Shown here in pieces: positions 1 through 11,712 of a stretch of DNA of 64,000 nucleotides. A program made the position numbers and the translations under genes. The notes beneath the pieces were generated by a model. It ran no database searches. It saw nothing but the letters and a program-made list of their open reading frames with translations, and was not told the DNA's origin. The stretch comes from Manihot esculenta (taxonomy: Eukaryota; Streptophyta; Magnoliopsida; Malpighiales; Euphorbiaceae): contig NC_035172.2 of assembly GCF_001659605.2 (NCBI RefSeq), forward strand, positions 34,089,342 to 34,153,341, read 5' to 3'. The stretch's first letter is position 1, and every line of letters begins with the position of its first letter.

Positions 1-230
1 GGATACATGGAATAGGCCGAATCCCATAGGAGCACGGATCCAACAGAAGTTAGTCCAGTTCGATAATGTGATATGAGAGAAAATAGCTGATTCAGTCATT
101 TCACAGTTCTACCCATATGCGCGTAGAGAAAAATTAAATAGCCGTTTGGCGTGAAAAGCGACTTTGATGCATCCATACATACAGGTATGAGTGACAGAGA
201 TATGTAGCATAGTAACGTCTTCTTCCTTGA
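1..230. repeat. Degenerate dispersed repeat, copy A
   Basis: This segment is distantly similar to 6090-6330 in the same orientation. The best shared block is AAATTAAATAGCCGT (about 133-147 here, about 6231-6245 there). It is followed in both by a related run containing CCATAC, a GACAG-like word and ATAGTAA. The pair looks like two old fragments of one transposon end or LTR. The family is not identified and the left edge is cut by the window. Confidence 0.4.
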
Positions 231-1021
231 TTAAACTTAAATATGTAAACCGTCTAATAGCCTTTCCAATTTATAATCAATTCCTTCTTAATTGCTTGCT
301 CCACCAACTACATTTAATAATAAATTATAATTAATTAAGTTTCAGTGATCATTTTTTTTATTTTTTATTTGAGTTGCACAATTTATCATGACTTTATTAT
401 TTTTAAATATATTCTAAACTATAATATTTTTAATGTTATAATGTATATATATTCACCCCAATTCAATATGATTACTTACAATATCAAATCATTTTTTAAA
501 ATTTAAGTTAATTGGGATTATTATCTAGCTGGACAATGTATTTATTTCATAATTTTTATTTATTTTCTATTTTTAACTATTCAAAAATATTATTTACTAT
601 TATAATTTTATAATTTTATTATAATTAATATATAAATTGACTATTATAATTTTATAATTTTATTTTATTTTTAATATAATTTCTTATAATTATTTATTTA
701 TATAAATGATAATTGGAATCATCTTTATATTTAATAAAGTTCAATATATTTATTTTATATTAAAATATTTAAATATAATTAAAAAATTAATATAAAAATT
801 TATTTTTATTAATATGTATAAAAAAATAAAATGAAGAAAAATTATAACACAGTAAAAATATACCATTCACAACCACCCATATATAAATGTTAATTATTCT
901 TTCTTCCATTCAAAATTGCACTTGGAGTAAAAGATATTTTATTATGAAAAATATAATATTTTTTTATGAAAGTACCAACTTGCAATTTTTTTTATTATGG
1001 AAAATATAATTTAACAGTAAA

Positions 1022-1312
1022 ATTTGGTTTGTTTGTGAAAAATAACTTATATTTAAAAATTATTTTTTATTTAATATAATTTATTTTTAATTATTTAATT
1101 TTAATTTAAAAAATAAAATATATTAATAAATTTATATATAAAGATTTTAATGAAATATTTAAAGCGTGAAAAATAATTTTTTTAAAAAATTTTTTTTAAA
1201 ATAATTAAAAAATTTTTTTAATCAGAAAAATAATTTTTAATAATTAATTTTTTTAAATACTTTAAACGTGAAAAAAATATAAAAAATATTTTATGCAAAA
1301 CAAATAGAAATT
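1022..1312. repeat. Possible MITE-like AT-rich inverted repeat
   Basis: The left side begins near GGTTTGTTTGTGAAAAATAA. The right side, read in reverse complement, begins near TCTATTTGTTTTGCATAAAA, so the ends are loosely inverted. Related AT-rich text recurs around 62200-63210. No clean target duplication was found, and A/T-rich low complexity could produce part of this by chance. Confidence 0.25.
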
Positions 1313-4300
1313 AATACAAAAATGTCTTCTGGCATCTAAAAGCTCAACATCAAGTTCCTTATCATTTACCTTCTTTGGAACCACCCAACTTAACTTTCTA
1401 GAATCAATTTATTTAAGATAATAAGGTAATAAATATTTTGATTTATTTAATTTAAAGTGATTTTTTAACCTTTCTTTAATGAAATTTAAATTCAATTAAA
1501 ATTTAACAAACTCAAATTATCCAAAATAAACCTATATGTTTCGTCACCTATAATTTTATGTTATGCTGCTTGCTCAAGGTTGTAGTTTGGATATTTCCTC
1601 TTCCTGCTTTTCTCTTTGTACCAAACAATAATTTTCTTGCTTTTTTTAAAAAAAAAAAAAAAAAAATTCTATCAATGAGAGTATACTTAAAGACTTCTGA
1701 TTAAGGAAAAAAGACTCATCTCACCTCTTAATTACCCAACTCTTAAAAGACCTCTGAAAGTAAATGTAAACTTAGAAAAGAAAATTAGATATAAATTAAT
1801 TAAATAATTCAAAAAAGTAGAATTTTTCTTATGGATGGAAAAATATTTGATTGATTATTCTATGCATATTAAATAGATTTTATTCTTACCTTTTGACCTC
1901 AATAATGTAATCCCTGTAACAATTAATGATGGGATTTAACAAACACATTTTAATATTTAGATAATTAAAATTCAAAAGTAGCATGATTATATATACAATT
2001 TATTGATTACATTCATACGTAGAATCAAGAAAATATGCAATCCATGATCTCATCAAATTAACCTAAAACTTTGAAAATAAAGGTATTTAATTTTCATTCT
2101 CGTACTCACAAATTTAGTCTGATGGTAAGTGCATATGAGTAAATTTGAGAGATCTCAAATTCTACTCTCCCAATACATAATCTCGAATTTAAAAAAAAAA
2201 AATTTATTCTCATTATTTAAAGAATAATTTCATTCTTAATATTTAAATGATCAATAATTTATTTTAATGATCACTGATTTAATAATTTAATTAATAAATT
2301 TTATCGTTATTTATCCAACTCTTTTAATAGTTTTTTTAATCATTTACTCATATTATTCAAAATTATTTTATCAATTTAATCATTAAGTAATTGGTTTTTC
2401 TACTTAGCTTTTGACTACATTAAGTGTAAAAGTCTTTGTGACTTCACATTGAGATTGGATTAATAAGCACCTTGATTCAACACTATAAGTCTCCAGTTGT
2501 TGCTATATGATATCATTAATATTATTTCCAATGGTTTTTCATATTTTTTATTTAATATTTTTATTTTTATTTATTTATTATTATTATTATTATTGTCTTG
2601 TCTACTAGTCTTAACTTTTACTCTTTAAGTTTAAAGATTGTTTTTGTTAGAGTAGATAAACCTGTCCACTATAATAACAAATAATTGAAATTTTCTAAAA
2701 TTTGTTTCTTGATGTAGAGGATTAAATTAAAGGCCATTATAGTGTTATTGAATAAGCAATTTAATAATGGTGTGAAGTCAAGTTTTAAATCTTTCCCTAA
2801 CCTAACACAGATTGGAAGGCTTGGTCTCAACAATCTTAGCTCATACGAATTAAAAAACCAAAAAAAAAAATAAAAATTAAGAGCTCTATTAATTTTATTA
2901 AAATATTTTCTAAAGAAATTATATATATATATATATGGAAATTTATTTTTAATTATAAAAATAAAGGATGAAAATAAAAGAACTTCAATTAATTTGAGAA
3001 ATAGTGTATATTACTTCTCAATAAGTGATTATGGAGATGAATTAGTGAATTTTTAAATAAAATCGAATTCAAATTTTGAATCACCAGATGTAAAATTCGG
3101 AAGTGGTAATAAAATTCGAAGCTTTTTTGTGTTTCCTAACTAAGTGGGGTCCCTCTTATCATTGAATCATTTTTTAGACCTGATGCTTTGGTCAACTCTC
3201 TCTTTCTCTTAGGGAAAAAAAAATTATTAATAAGGAATACCAAAAAAAAAAAGGAGAAGCAGCTGCTGAAGAAAGACAGGGATCGACAAGGATTTTGGAG
3301 CCACTTCTTCTAGAGTGGTTGGCTTGTGCAGATCAGAAAATTTTGGTCAATGACTTGATCAAAGCTTCCTCAGAAATATAAATTTTTTTAACTGTATATA
3401 TAAAAAAAATTAAATATTTTTCTTCATGTGTGAACATCGTGACTGCTGTGTAGCTCTACCAAATCTCCAACAGAACTATATGTTATTTATATTAATCTTA
3501 GGGTTTATTTACGGTTGTAATCTACCAAATAATTATACTTGGTCATGTGATTCCAAGCTTTTCCTACAAAAGGCTTATTCGAAGTAGTAGTTAAAATATA
3601 TTTTCTAAAAATATTATTAGTTTTATATTCGAGTTCTGCCGAATATGGGTGTGTTGTATCTTAATTTTAAAAGAAAAATAATTTTATAGGTATATAAGTG
3701 ATATAAAATGATTAGTTTTGTATTTTATAACATATTTAGATCGTGTCCAATTTTTACTGTCGACGTCTGATAAAAACTCACGATAATTTTTCTAAAAGAA
3801 AACTTCTGATACGTATAACTTTTAAATTTGTGACGAGAGCAATATATCTGTCATAAATTTCGAGATGAAAATTTCATATTAATTTTATATTTTAATTATT
3901 TTTTTAAATATTTTAAATATTTTCATAATTTTATATATTAAGATTTTATTTTTATTTATAATAGTTCCATTTCACTTTTCAATTTTTTAAAAATTTTAAT
4001 AATATTATTCTTCTTTTAATTTAACTTTTCTCTTATATAATCTTAGTTAAATAATATTAATTAAAATTTTCGACGAAATCTAATTAATTTTTTATCAATA
4101 AATCTTTCATAATCAACATATTTTAAATTTAACAATCATTTTTACCATTTATTAGCTATGAAATGGAATAAAATTTTAATCGTTTTTTAATTATTTATGG
4201 TTCATCGTATTATCTAAAAGAAAATTAATGATAAATTAAATTGATTAATTATTTGGAGATAAAATCATGATAATAATTTTTCAAATAATAAACAGAAGCA

Positions 4301-4506
4301 CGTAAATTTACTCAAGGACATGCATGCAATTCTATATATGTATGCTTTGTGTCAGTATCTACTTATTTATACATATAGTGAACAGTATATTTACAGAAAA
4401 ATGTTCAGAATATTACAGTGAAGGTGGTGGTGCAAATTATATAACTCCAAACTTTTTCACACACATCTCAAAAATGCTAAAATTAAAAAGAAAAATCTAG
4501 AAAAAG

Positions 4507-5697
4507 CTAAGCAATCGCTTTAAACAAAGAGTCTTCAAGGAGAAGGCCTTGCCAAATTGTAGAAGCTTCCCCTCCAAAGCTTGAAGAACTGCTAGAAGCC
4601 TCCCACATGGTAGTCTGCGTTAGAGTCGGAGCACCAGTGGATGGAGGAGATGGAGTTGATGAAGATGAAGGAAGCCATGGAGACTTTGGAGAGTTCTGAG
4701 CTCCTTGGCTGAACACTGTAAACTCAGGATGATTAGCTTTATCAGTCGAGTTGTTCTTGCTCAGTGGTGTTTGATAGCTGCAAGGGATTTGTAAGTCAGG
4801 TAAATGAGAGAAAGAGATAGAATCACTTAGCCCTGGAAGAGCAAGTGAACTTGAAACTGGGCCGTCATTGATTGAAGCAAGTGAATTCAAAAGATTAGAA
4901 GTTTCCATGTCACTGAAACCACTGCTGCCATTGGCTACATAGTTTGAGCTAGTGACAACAGAAGCTGGAGGGTGAGGTTGAGATTGAGGTTGAAGGAGAT
5001 ATTGCAAGTACTGGAATCCAGCCATTTGGACAGCTTCTGCTTGCAATCTCACTGCATGTTCTTCCACTGAGTGGTGATCTATGAGCTCCTTTAGATTAGC
5101 CAGGGCTATAAGATGAGGCAAGTTTGAGAAGATATTGGTTCGTGGCCTGTGAGTCACAGGATCAAAACCCATCTGAATAAGCTTTTTCTTGAGATGGGTA
5201 TTCCAGAAATTCTTGATTTCATTATCTGTCCGTCCCGGCAGGTGGCTGGCAATTGCTGACCATCTTGTCAAAAACCAGAAATTTAAAGAACCCAAAATCA
5301 GTAACACATACATGTTCACTAGACGATATGTAATAGGAAATTAAGAGAAGTGTTGAATACTTGTTGCCAAGAACTGAATGGAGATTGAGAATCGTTTGTT
5401 CTTCTTCCTGGGAAAATTTTCCTCTCTTGACGTCTGGCCTCAAATAGTTTGTCCACCTTAATCTGCAACTCTTTCCACATCTGTTAAGACCTGCAAAATT
5501 GTTCTACATGCATAAGTTTGCAGGCAGACACAGAAAAAGAGAGAGAGAGATGTTGCATGTGTACCAGCAAGCTTGGGGAGGGCCCTCCAGCTGCCATGGC
5601 CGTGTTTCTGGATGTATTTGACAAGTATTTGATCTTCTTCAGGGGTCCAGGGACCTTTCTTGAGGCCACTCTCATCACAACAGGGAGACCTTCCCAT
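4507..5697 (-). CDS. R2R3-MYB transcription factor, subgroup 24-like (MYB93/MYB92/MYB53/MYB39 type)
   Basis: Three exons on the minus strand: 5697-5565 (133 bp), 5490-5361 (130 bp) and 5263-4507 (757 bp), all with GT-AG borders. They sum to 1020 bp, or 339 residues. Exon lengths of 133 and 130 bp are the classic plant R2R3-MYB pattern. The protein starts [20 protein letters not shown]. The R2 repeat spans roughly residues 14-63 and R3 roughly 66-115, ending with the [14 protein letters not shown] motif. After R3 come [16 protein letters not shown] and a stretch rich in [13 protein letters not shown], which from memory resembles Arabidopsis subgroup 24 (MYB39, 53, 92, 93). These regulators act in the nucleus on suberin deposition and lateral root development. 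The C-terminal half is Ser/Pro/Gln rich and unconserved, as expected for an activation region. Subgroup 9/10 relatives (MYB9, MYB107) are the main alternative. Confidence 0.93.
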
Positions 5698-5780
5698 TTT
5701 TTCTATATGTTCTCTTTACTTCAGGAGTTGGCTGCCTCCCTTCTATCCAACCATTAAATTTTCCTAACTGCAGGCTTAAC

Positions 5781-5788
5781 TATTTATA
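5781..5788 (-). promoter_or_regulatory. TATA box of the MYB gene
   Basis: The minus strand reads TATAAATA here, 84-91 bases upstream of the MYB ATG. A start site about 30 bases downstream would leave a leader near 55-60 bases. A three-codon uORF (ATG at 5754, stop TAG) would sit at the edge of that leader. Confidence 0.55.
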
Positions 5789-6803
5789 TGCGACCTCTCT
5801 TCTCGTCTCCCCATGAGAAATTATAGAATACACAACTGTTACATTGCCCAAACAAATGTCTATTGTGGCAGCTTATTATTTGCTTGAAAAAGCCTTTCCC
5901 GTCATCATTGAATGACAATGTCTGGCTGCTTCCTCGGTTGAAATATTATTCAAATTGAACCGAATTATGTAGAGTCAATTTACATAATGATTATTTTAGC
6001 AATTACATCCTAATTTTACCTAACTTAGCTTGAATTAGTGATTGGTAATTCTCACTAAGATTTGACTAAGCAGGCTGTCCCATTAGCATGTCATCACCGT
6101 GATCAAAACAAGCCGAACGGGCTCTAGAATCTGAACCCATAAGAGGATAGTCTAGTTCATGTGATGTGACGGGAGGTAGGAGAGCATAGTGTACTATACC
6201 ATGACTCTATCAGCACGCATGCCGGAGGAAAATTAAATAGCCGTCTAACTAGGATTGACAGACATATATGTCCATACGTATAAATTTGCGTAACAGGAAT
6301 AGGTGGCATCATAGTAAAGCGGCAGTTATGCGTCACCGGAAGATAAAAAAATAAAAAAAATAGGAAAATGCGTAATCTCTCGTACCAAACCAAACTTAGA
6401 GATACTTTTATAAACTCCATTTGTCTGGATCTTAGAACATTAAAATCCAATTCACACCAATTTTAAACTCAAACTTTCGCATGGAACACAAACTAAAAGT
6501 GAAAAATCTTAAATCTCTTGAAGCCTTCGTACAGAATTTCAAATATCAAAAGATTAAATGACGAAAATAATTAAATCCAAGCCTGAAAATCATCAGCTCG
6601 ATGAACAGCCAACTTACCATTGGCTGTTGAATTAACTTCTGTTGAAATATGATGAGAGAGATCTCTAAATCAAGAAACTCATTAATTATAGTAGCAGAAG
6701 TGCTTAATATATTAGAATAAACACTATTTTTTTCCTAAATTAAGGTAATTCATTTATTGGCTGAAAATCATGGGGTCCATTATCTTACATCATAAGCTAT
6801 ACT
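5789..6803. other. MYB upstream region
   Basis: No coding sequence is seen. The region holds the distal MYB promoter and the degenerate repeat at 6090-6330. It ends at the 5-bp target site ATACT (6799-6803) of the copia element. Confidence 0.6.
6090..6330. repeat. Degenerate dispersed repeat, copy B
   Basis: Second member of the pair described at 1-230, same orientation, with the shared AAATTAAATAGCCGT core. The two copies bracket the MYB gene at a distance of about 6 kb. They are too diverged to tell whether they are LTR fragments or a shared dispersed repeat. Confidence 0.4.
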
Positions 6804-6983
6804 TGTACAAACTAGAGAGAATTAGGTTTTTCTATATTTCGTATTGAATAGTACAACTCTATTTATACATCTCTGTATACAGAGTAGTTACAAAGGATAA
6901 GTATAAGAGTGTAAGACTATCATTAGAATACAACTAATACAGCTATTTAGTAACAAATAATATAACCAATATTATCTGTAACA
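6804..6983 (-). repeat. 3' LTR of the copia element
   Basis: 180 bp, identical on reading to 20792-20971. On the minus strand it begins TGTTACAGATAATA and ends TTTGTACA. It lies about 1.1 kb upstream of the MYB start and is oriented the same way as MYB. The pol stop codon falls just inside this LTR. Confidence 0.93.
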
Positions 6984-9900
6984 GTCCCCTTCAAGCTGAA
7001 CGGCAGGAGACTGAAGTTGAAGCTTGCATGAGTGAGTTGAAAATAGTTGCTGCCCCAAAGGTTTAGTCATGATATCTGCAAGTTGCTCTGCACTTTTAAG
7101 AAACCGAATAGAAACAATGCCAAGTCGTATCTGATCTCGAATAAAATGATAATCAATTTCAACATGCTTTGTTCGAGCATGGAAAACAGGATTTGAAGTC
7201 AGATAGATAGCACTAACATTATCGCACCATAAAGTTGCAGATGCTGCAGGAGCATATCCAATCTCACGTAAAAGAGTAGTAACCCACATTATCTCAGCAG
7301 TGGCATTCGCAATAGCTTTATATTCACTTTCTGTACTTGATCGTGCTACCGTTGGCTGCTTCTTACTAGACCAGGAGATTAAATTACCACCAAAATAAAC
7401 TAGATAGCCTCCGGTTGACCGTCGATCATCGGGACAACCAGCCCAGTCACTATCTGAATAACATTGTAGTGAGAATGTTGAGGAAGGACGAAGCAAAAGA
7501 CCTTGAGTGGCTGTACCATTAAGATAACGTAGTAGTCTTTTGCATGCTTGCCAATGAACATCTGTAGCACAATGTAAAAATTGAGCTAATTTGTTAACCG
7601 CAAAGGCAATGTCAGGTCTTGTAAGAGTTAAGTATTGTAGAGCCCCAACCACTTGTCTATACTCTGTCATAGAATGCAATAAAGTTCCTGTTTGTTTACT
7701 AAGATTTGGTGTAGTTGCCATAGGTGTAGCACAAGACTTGGAGTCTTCCATCTTTGTTGCTTGTAATATTTCAGAGAGATATTTGTTTTGAGAAAGCAAT
7801 AAACCATCTGGCGTTTTTGTGGCCTCAACTCCAAGGAAGTAATTTATCTCACCAAGATCTCGAACAGGAAAGGTAGCAGCCAGCTTATGAACAAACCAAT
7901 CAATGATTGAAGATTTGGTTCCTGTGACAAGAATGTCATCGACATAGACAAGCACAAATAATTTATCAACTCCATTGGTGTATATAAATAAAGAATGATC
8001 AGCCTGTGTGCTGCAAAATTGAAGAGAACATAGAAATTGCTTGAGTCTTTCAAACCAGACCCGCGGTGCCTGTTTTAATCCATAAAGAGATTTCTGAAGT
8101 TTGCAAACATAATCTGGCTTAGTACTATCAACAAAGCCTTTGGGCTGCTCCATATATAAATCTTCTGTTAAAAAACCATGGAGAAAAGCATTTGAAATGT
8201 CTAATTGCCGCATATCCCATCCTTTTGATACAGCGAGAGCCAAAAGAATACGAACAGTGGTGAATTTCACAACCGGGGAGAATGTCTCTGTGTAATCAAG
8301 ACCCATCTGTTGTGTAAATCCTTTCGCAACTAGACGAGCTTTGTAACGCTCAATATGCCCATTGGAGTGCTGCTTGATCCGATACACCCATTTGTTTTGA
8401 ATGACATTTGCATTTATTGGTCGTGGCACTGGTATCCATGTTTGATTCTTCAGCAAAGCTGAAAGTTCTTCTCTCATAGCATCACGCCATTCCTGCTGTT
8501 TATTAGCCTGAAAGAATGTTTTTGGTTCCTGAAATGACATGCATTGAGCAACAGAAGCATACTTCCTATTTGGTTTTGGGTTAGTTCTTAAAACCATATG
8601 ATGTGTTCGAATTTGAGGAAGAGGAGAAGCAATATCAGTTACAATCTGTAAGCCTGTAGATTGTGCGGATGGGGAAAGTGTTTCTGTAAAATTTTGATTG
8701 TGAAATGGGGAGAAATGCTGAACTGGAGTATGTGGTGAAGAAGGAGTAAAAGGAGAATTTGTACCTGATGTAGGCGTTGGTGAAGAGGACGATGTACAAG
8801 TTACTTGCAGCCATGTTGGATCCGTCTGTGGTTCGGCAATATTAGTTGATGCAGATAACTTAGAAAAGGGAAATTCCTTAGGGACAAACCGAACATGTTT
8901 TGCCAAGTACACACGCCCTGTAGTAAAATCCAAACATCTATAGGCAGAATGAAAAGGACTTTGCCCAAGATATACACACCCAGTAGACCTGAAACTGAAT
9001 TTATGCTTATTATAAGGACGTAACAATGGGAAAACACTACACCCAAAGGGTTGAAAAGACAAGTAATTTGGGTCTTTGGAGAACAACTTAAAAAAGGGTG
9101 AAGTTTTATTCAAGACATCTGAAGGTAAGGTGTTAATCAACATAGCACTCTGCTCAATCGCATAATTCCAGTATTTTAAGGGTAAGAAGGCATGAGCTAA
9201 AAGAGTTAGACCAGTATCTACAAGATGCCGAATTTTTCTTTCTGCTGTACCATTTTGTTCATGAGTGTATGGACAAGCTATCCTATGTACAACACCAGTA
9301 GCTTTAAAATAGTGATTCAATCGTTGGTATTCACCCCCCCAATCAGAATGAAAGGCTAAAATTGACTTGCCAAATTGACGTTTGATAAGCTGCTCAAACT
9401 GAAGAAAGACATCATACACCTCACTTTTATTTTTCAAAAAATAAACCCATGTAAAACGAGTGTAATCGTCAATAAATAGAACAAAATAACGATGACCCAA
9501 ACTAGATTGCACAGGTGCAGGACCCCATACATCTGAGAAAATAATATCAAAAGGCTGTTGACTTGTATGTTCTTTTGACACTAAAGAAAGACGAGACAAT
9601 TTGCCTAATCGACAACTAGAACAAGGACTCAACTCAGTATCAGAAACTGATATTTTATTCTGCCTAACTAAAGCAGATATCTTGTGATAGTTTGGATGAC
9701 CCAACCGCCGATGCCAATCGTCCATTGAAGAAGCTGCTGAAACTTGATTTGCCATGGGATGTGGCTGGAGCTGAGTTAACTTGTACATGCCATCTTCACT
9801 TGGGCCTTGCATCAGTGTGTTCTTGGTGCACTGGTCCTTTATTGCAAAATAATGAGGCCAAAATTCAAAGAAAACAGAATTGTCAGTAGAAAATTTTTGG

Positions 9901-10084
9901 ACAGAGAGCAAATTTTTTGTAATTTCAGGAACACATAAGATATTATTGAGCTTGAGTTTGCAACAGGAATTGGAAAGAGAGCCATTACCAGTGTGTGAAA
10001 TCTGCAATCCTTGTCCATTGCCAACCAATAATTGATCATTACCTGAATACTCATTGATGACATTCAATTGTTGCGGATCAGAGG
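6972..10084 (-). CDS. Copia polyprotein, pol part (integrase, reverse transcriptase, RNase H)
   Basis: This is the downstream part of the copia polyprotein. It is open from the nested-insertion edge at 10084 to a stop at 6974-6972, over 1030 codons. In order it holds a pre-integrase zinc region (WHRRLGHPNYHK), an integrase core (SDVWGPAP, HSDWGGEY), the copia reverse transcriptase (RYKARLVAKGF, then YVDDILVTG with the catalytic aspartates) and RNase H (SDSDWAGCPDDRRSTGGY and SSTESEYKA). The order INT-RT-RH is what defines Ty1/copia. It catalyses reverse transcription and integration of the element in trans or cis. The first in-frame ATG is at 10067, but the real protein begins with gag at 20761. 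Confidence 0.95.
6984..6993 (-). other. Copia polypurine tract
   Basis: The minus strand reads TGAAGGGGAC directly before the 3' LTR, as expected for the plus-strand primer of reverse transcription. Confidence 0.7.
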
Positions 10085-10260
10085 TGTAATACCCGGCTAG
10101 ACTCCGGTATCGGAATTCCTACCGTCCGGTGGAATTTCGGATGTCGGAGACCTCTAGAAGGGTAAGAACATGTGTTGTAAAATGTTTTCATGTTTTTAAT
10201 GGTTTTGAGTATGAAATTGAATAAGTTTTGCATGAAAAAGTCTTTGGAGGAAAACCCAGG

Positions 10261-10422
10261 TTCGGCCGCCGAAAGTCAAGTTCGGCCGCCGAACATGCAT
10301 GTGTTTTGGAGGCACGTTAGGCCCCCGAAAGCATGAATGAGGGGAAGTCAAGGTTCGGCCGCCGAAAGTCAAGTTCGGCCGCCGAACATTGCATGGATGC
10401 GGAGGCACATTCGGCCCCCGAA
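10261..10422. repeat. Palindrome cluster in U3 of the Tekay LTR
   Basis: Four exact copies of the 13-bp palindrome TTCGGC-N-GCCGAA start at 10261, 10281, 10354 and 10374. A variant, TTCGGCCCCCGAA, is at 10410. The two exact pairs each have start-to-start spacing of 20 bp, close to two helical turns, and all lie just upstream of the TATA box. Confidence 0.85.
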
Positions 10423-10440
10423 CGTGGTCTGGCCAGCCAC

Positions 10441-10448
10441 TATAAAAG
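10441..10448 (+). promoter_or_regulatory. TATA box of the Tekay 5' LTR
   Basis: TATAAAAG followed by GGTCCCTT, within the LTR. The same box is at 18025-18032 in the 3' LTR. It is the likely promoter of the genomic transcript. Confidence 0.65.
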
Positions 10449-10975
10449 GGTCCCTTAGCCGAAAACGGGCGAGCTTTTTTCCCCATTTTCGGCCAAGGTG
10501 AGCTTTCCGCCGTCCCTCACCCATTTTCAATGTTCTTCCTCTAAATCTTTCAATATTTTCACTTGTTTTCACTTGGTTTTGAAGATCTAAGCTTTTGAAA
10601 CAAGTTTTGGAGCTTTGGGAACTCAGGAGCTCATTTTCGTGGATCTCCAAGTTTAGGTCGTCTCCCTCTCGATCTTCAAGAGGTAAGAGCCGATCTTAAG
10701 CTCCTTATGTGTTCTAAATAAGTTTTATGCAAGATCTATGGGTAGAAATGCATGTTAGGGTATATGTTGAGTTATGGATATATATTGATATTTTGAACAA
10801 TGTGGCTTGCTTGAGTATGTTTGAAGTGTTGTAGATGGGGTATATGTATGTTTGAGGCCCCTAGGAACTTGTATGCATGCTTTGGTTGAGATATATGCAT
10901 GATTTTTGGTTTTGGAAGGTTTGGAGGCGAAATGTGCAAAGGGAGCCAAGTTTCTGCCCTTTTGCAGAAACCAGG

Positions 10976-11147
10976 TTCGGCAGCCGAAGGCACTTTCGGC
11001 CGCCGAACATGGCTGGGGAGGCAGCCTTTCGGCTGCCGAAGGTGCCCCCGAAAAGAGACTTTCGTCTCTGTCTGGCACTTTCGGCCGCCGAAGGTGCCGC
11101 CGAACCTAGCTGAGTTTCGTCTCTGTCCAGGACTTTCGGCCGCCGAA
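10976..11147. repeat. Palindrome cluster downstream of the TATA box in the Tekay LTR
   Basis: Five exact copies of TTCGGC-N-GCCGAA start at 10976, 10995, 11028, 11080 and 11135, with A, C, T, C and C in the centre. The last two sit in a tandem duplication of about 55 bp that also carries TTTCGTCTCTGTC. Half sites GCCGCCGAA follow each. Confidence 0.85.
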
Positions 11148-11514
11148 GGTGCCGCCGAAAGTGCCCTGTTCAGCCATTCCATGCATATTTTCTGTGATAT
11201 TTTCCGGATGTTTTAGGGGGTTTTTGGGGAGTAGTTTAGAGATATGTTCTAGTATGTTTGGTCCCTCATTTGAGTCCACCTGTGTAGGTTCGGACCCGAG
11301 GAACCGAGGACCCCAGCAGTGAGTTCAGCTGCGGTGTTGTCAGAGTCAGCCAGAGGTGAGTGGAACTAAACTCAATCTTTTAAATTAAATGTTTTATCAT
11401 GTTTCATGCATCATGATTATGCAATAGGATGATTGCATTAGTTTTCACGAATATGCCGCATTGCATAAATTGTTGTTGATGTGGGTGAATGTTGGATGAC
11501 CCAATTAGTCCAAG

Positions 11515-11712
11515 ACAGGAAGACCAGGACCCCATGCTACGGCCTGGCACAGAGTAAGAAAGACCAGGTCCCAGTCTACAGGCCTGGCACAGAGTAAGGC
11601 ACGGTTATGGGACTCGAAGACCAGGAGCCCAGAGGAGGCCCTGGAAAATGGTAAGTAATGTATGTTATGACAGGAAGACCAGGCCCCATTCTACAGGCCT
11701 GGCACAGAGTTC
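11515..11712. repeat. Tandem hairpin-type repeats in the Tekay LTR leader
   Basis: Four imperfect copies of a roughly 40-bp unit that starts GAAGACCAGG and ends near GGCCTGGCACAGAGT. Each has an inverted CCAGG...CCTGG pair that could fold as a hairpin in RNA. Related copies recur in reverse orientation in the solo LTR near 39895-40045. Confidence 0.75.

Larger units (their letters stand above)
1..4506. other. AT-rich intergenic region
   Basis: No reading frame with recognisable protein similarity is seen on either strand. The stretch is dominated by A/T runs. It includes an A-run near 1645-1665, an (ATT)n run near 2577-2594 and a short (AT)n near 2922-2936. Two repeat-like segments inside it (1-230 and about 1022-1312) are listed separately. 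The last ~100 bases before 4507 should hold the 3' UTR of the MYB gene, which is read leftward. Confidence 0.7.

Noticed and set aside
10261..10422. Regularly spaced short repeats resembling a CRISPR array
   Set aside because: The host is a plant, the units are palindromes inside an LTR, and the spacing is not uniform over the array.
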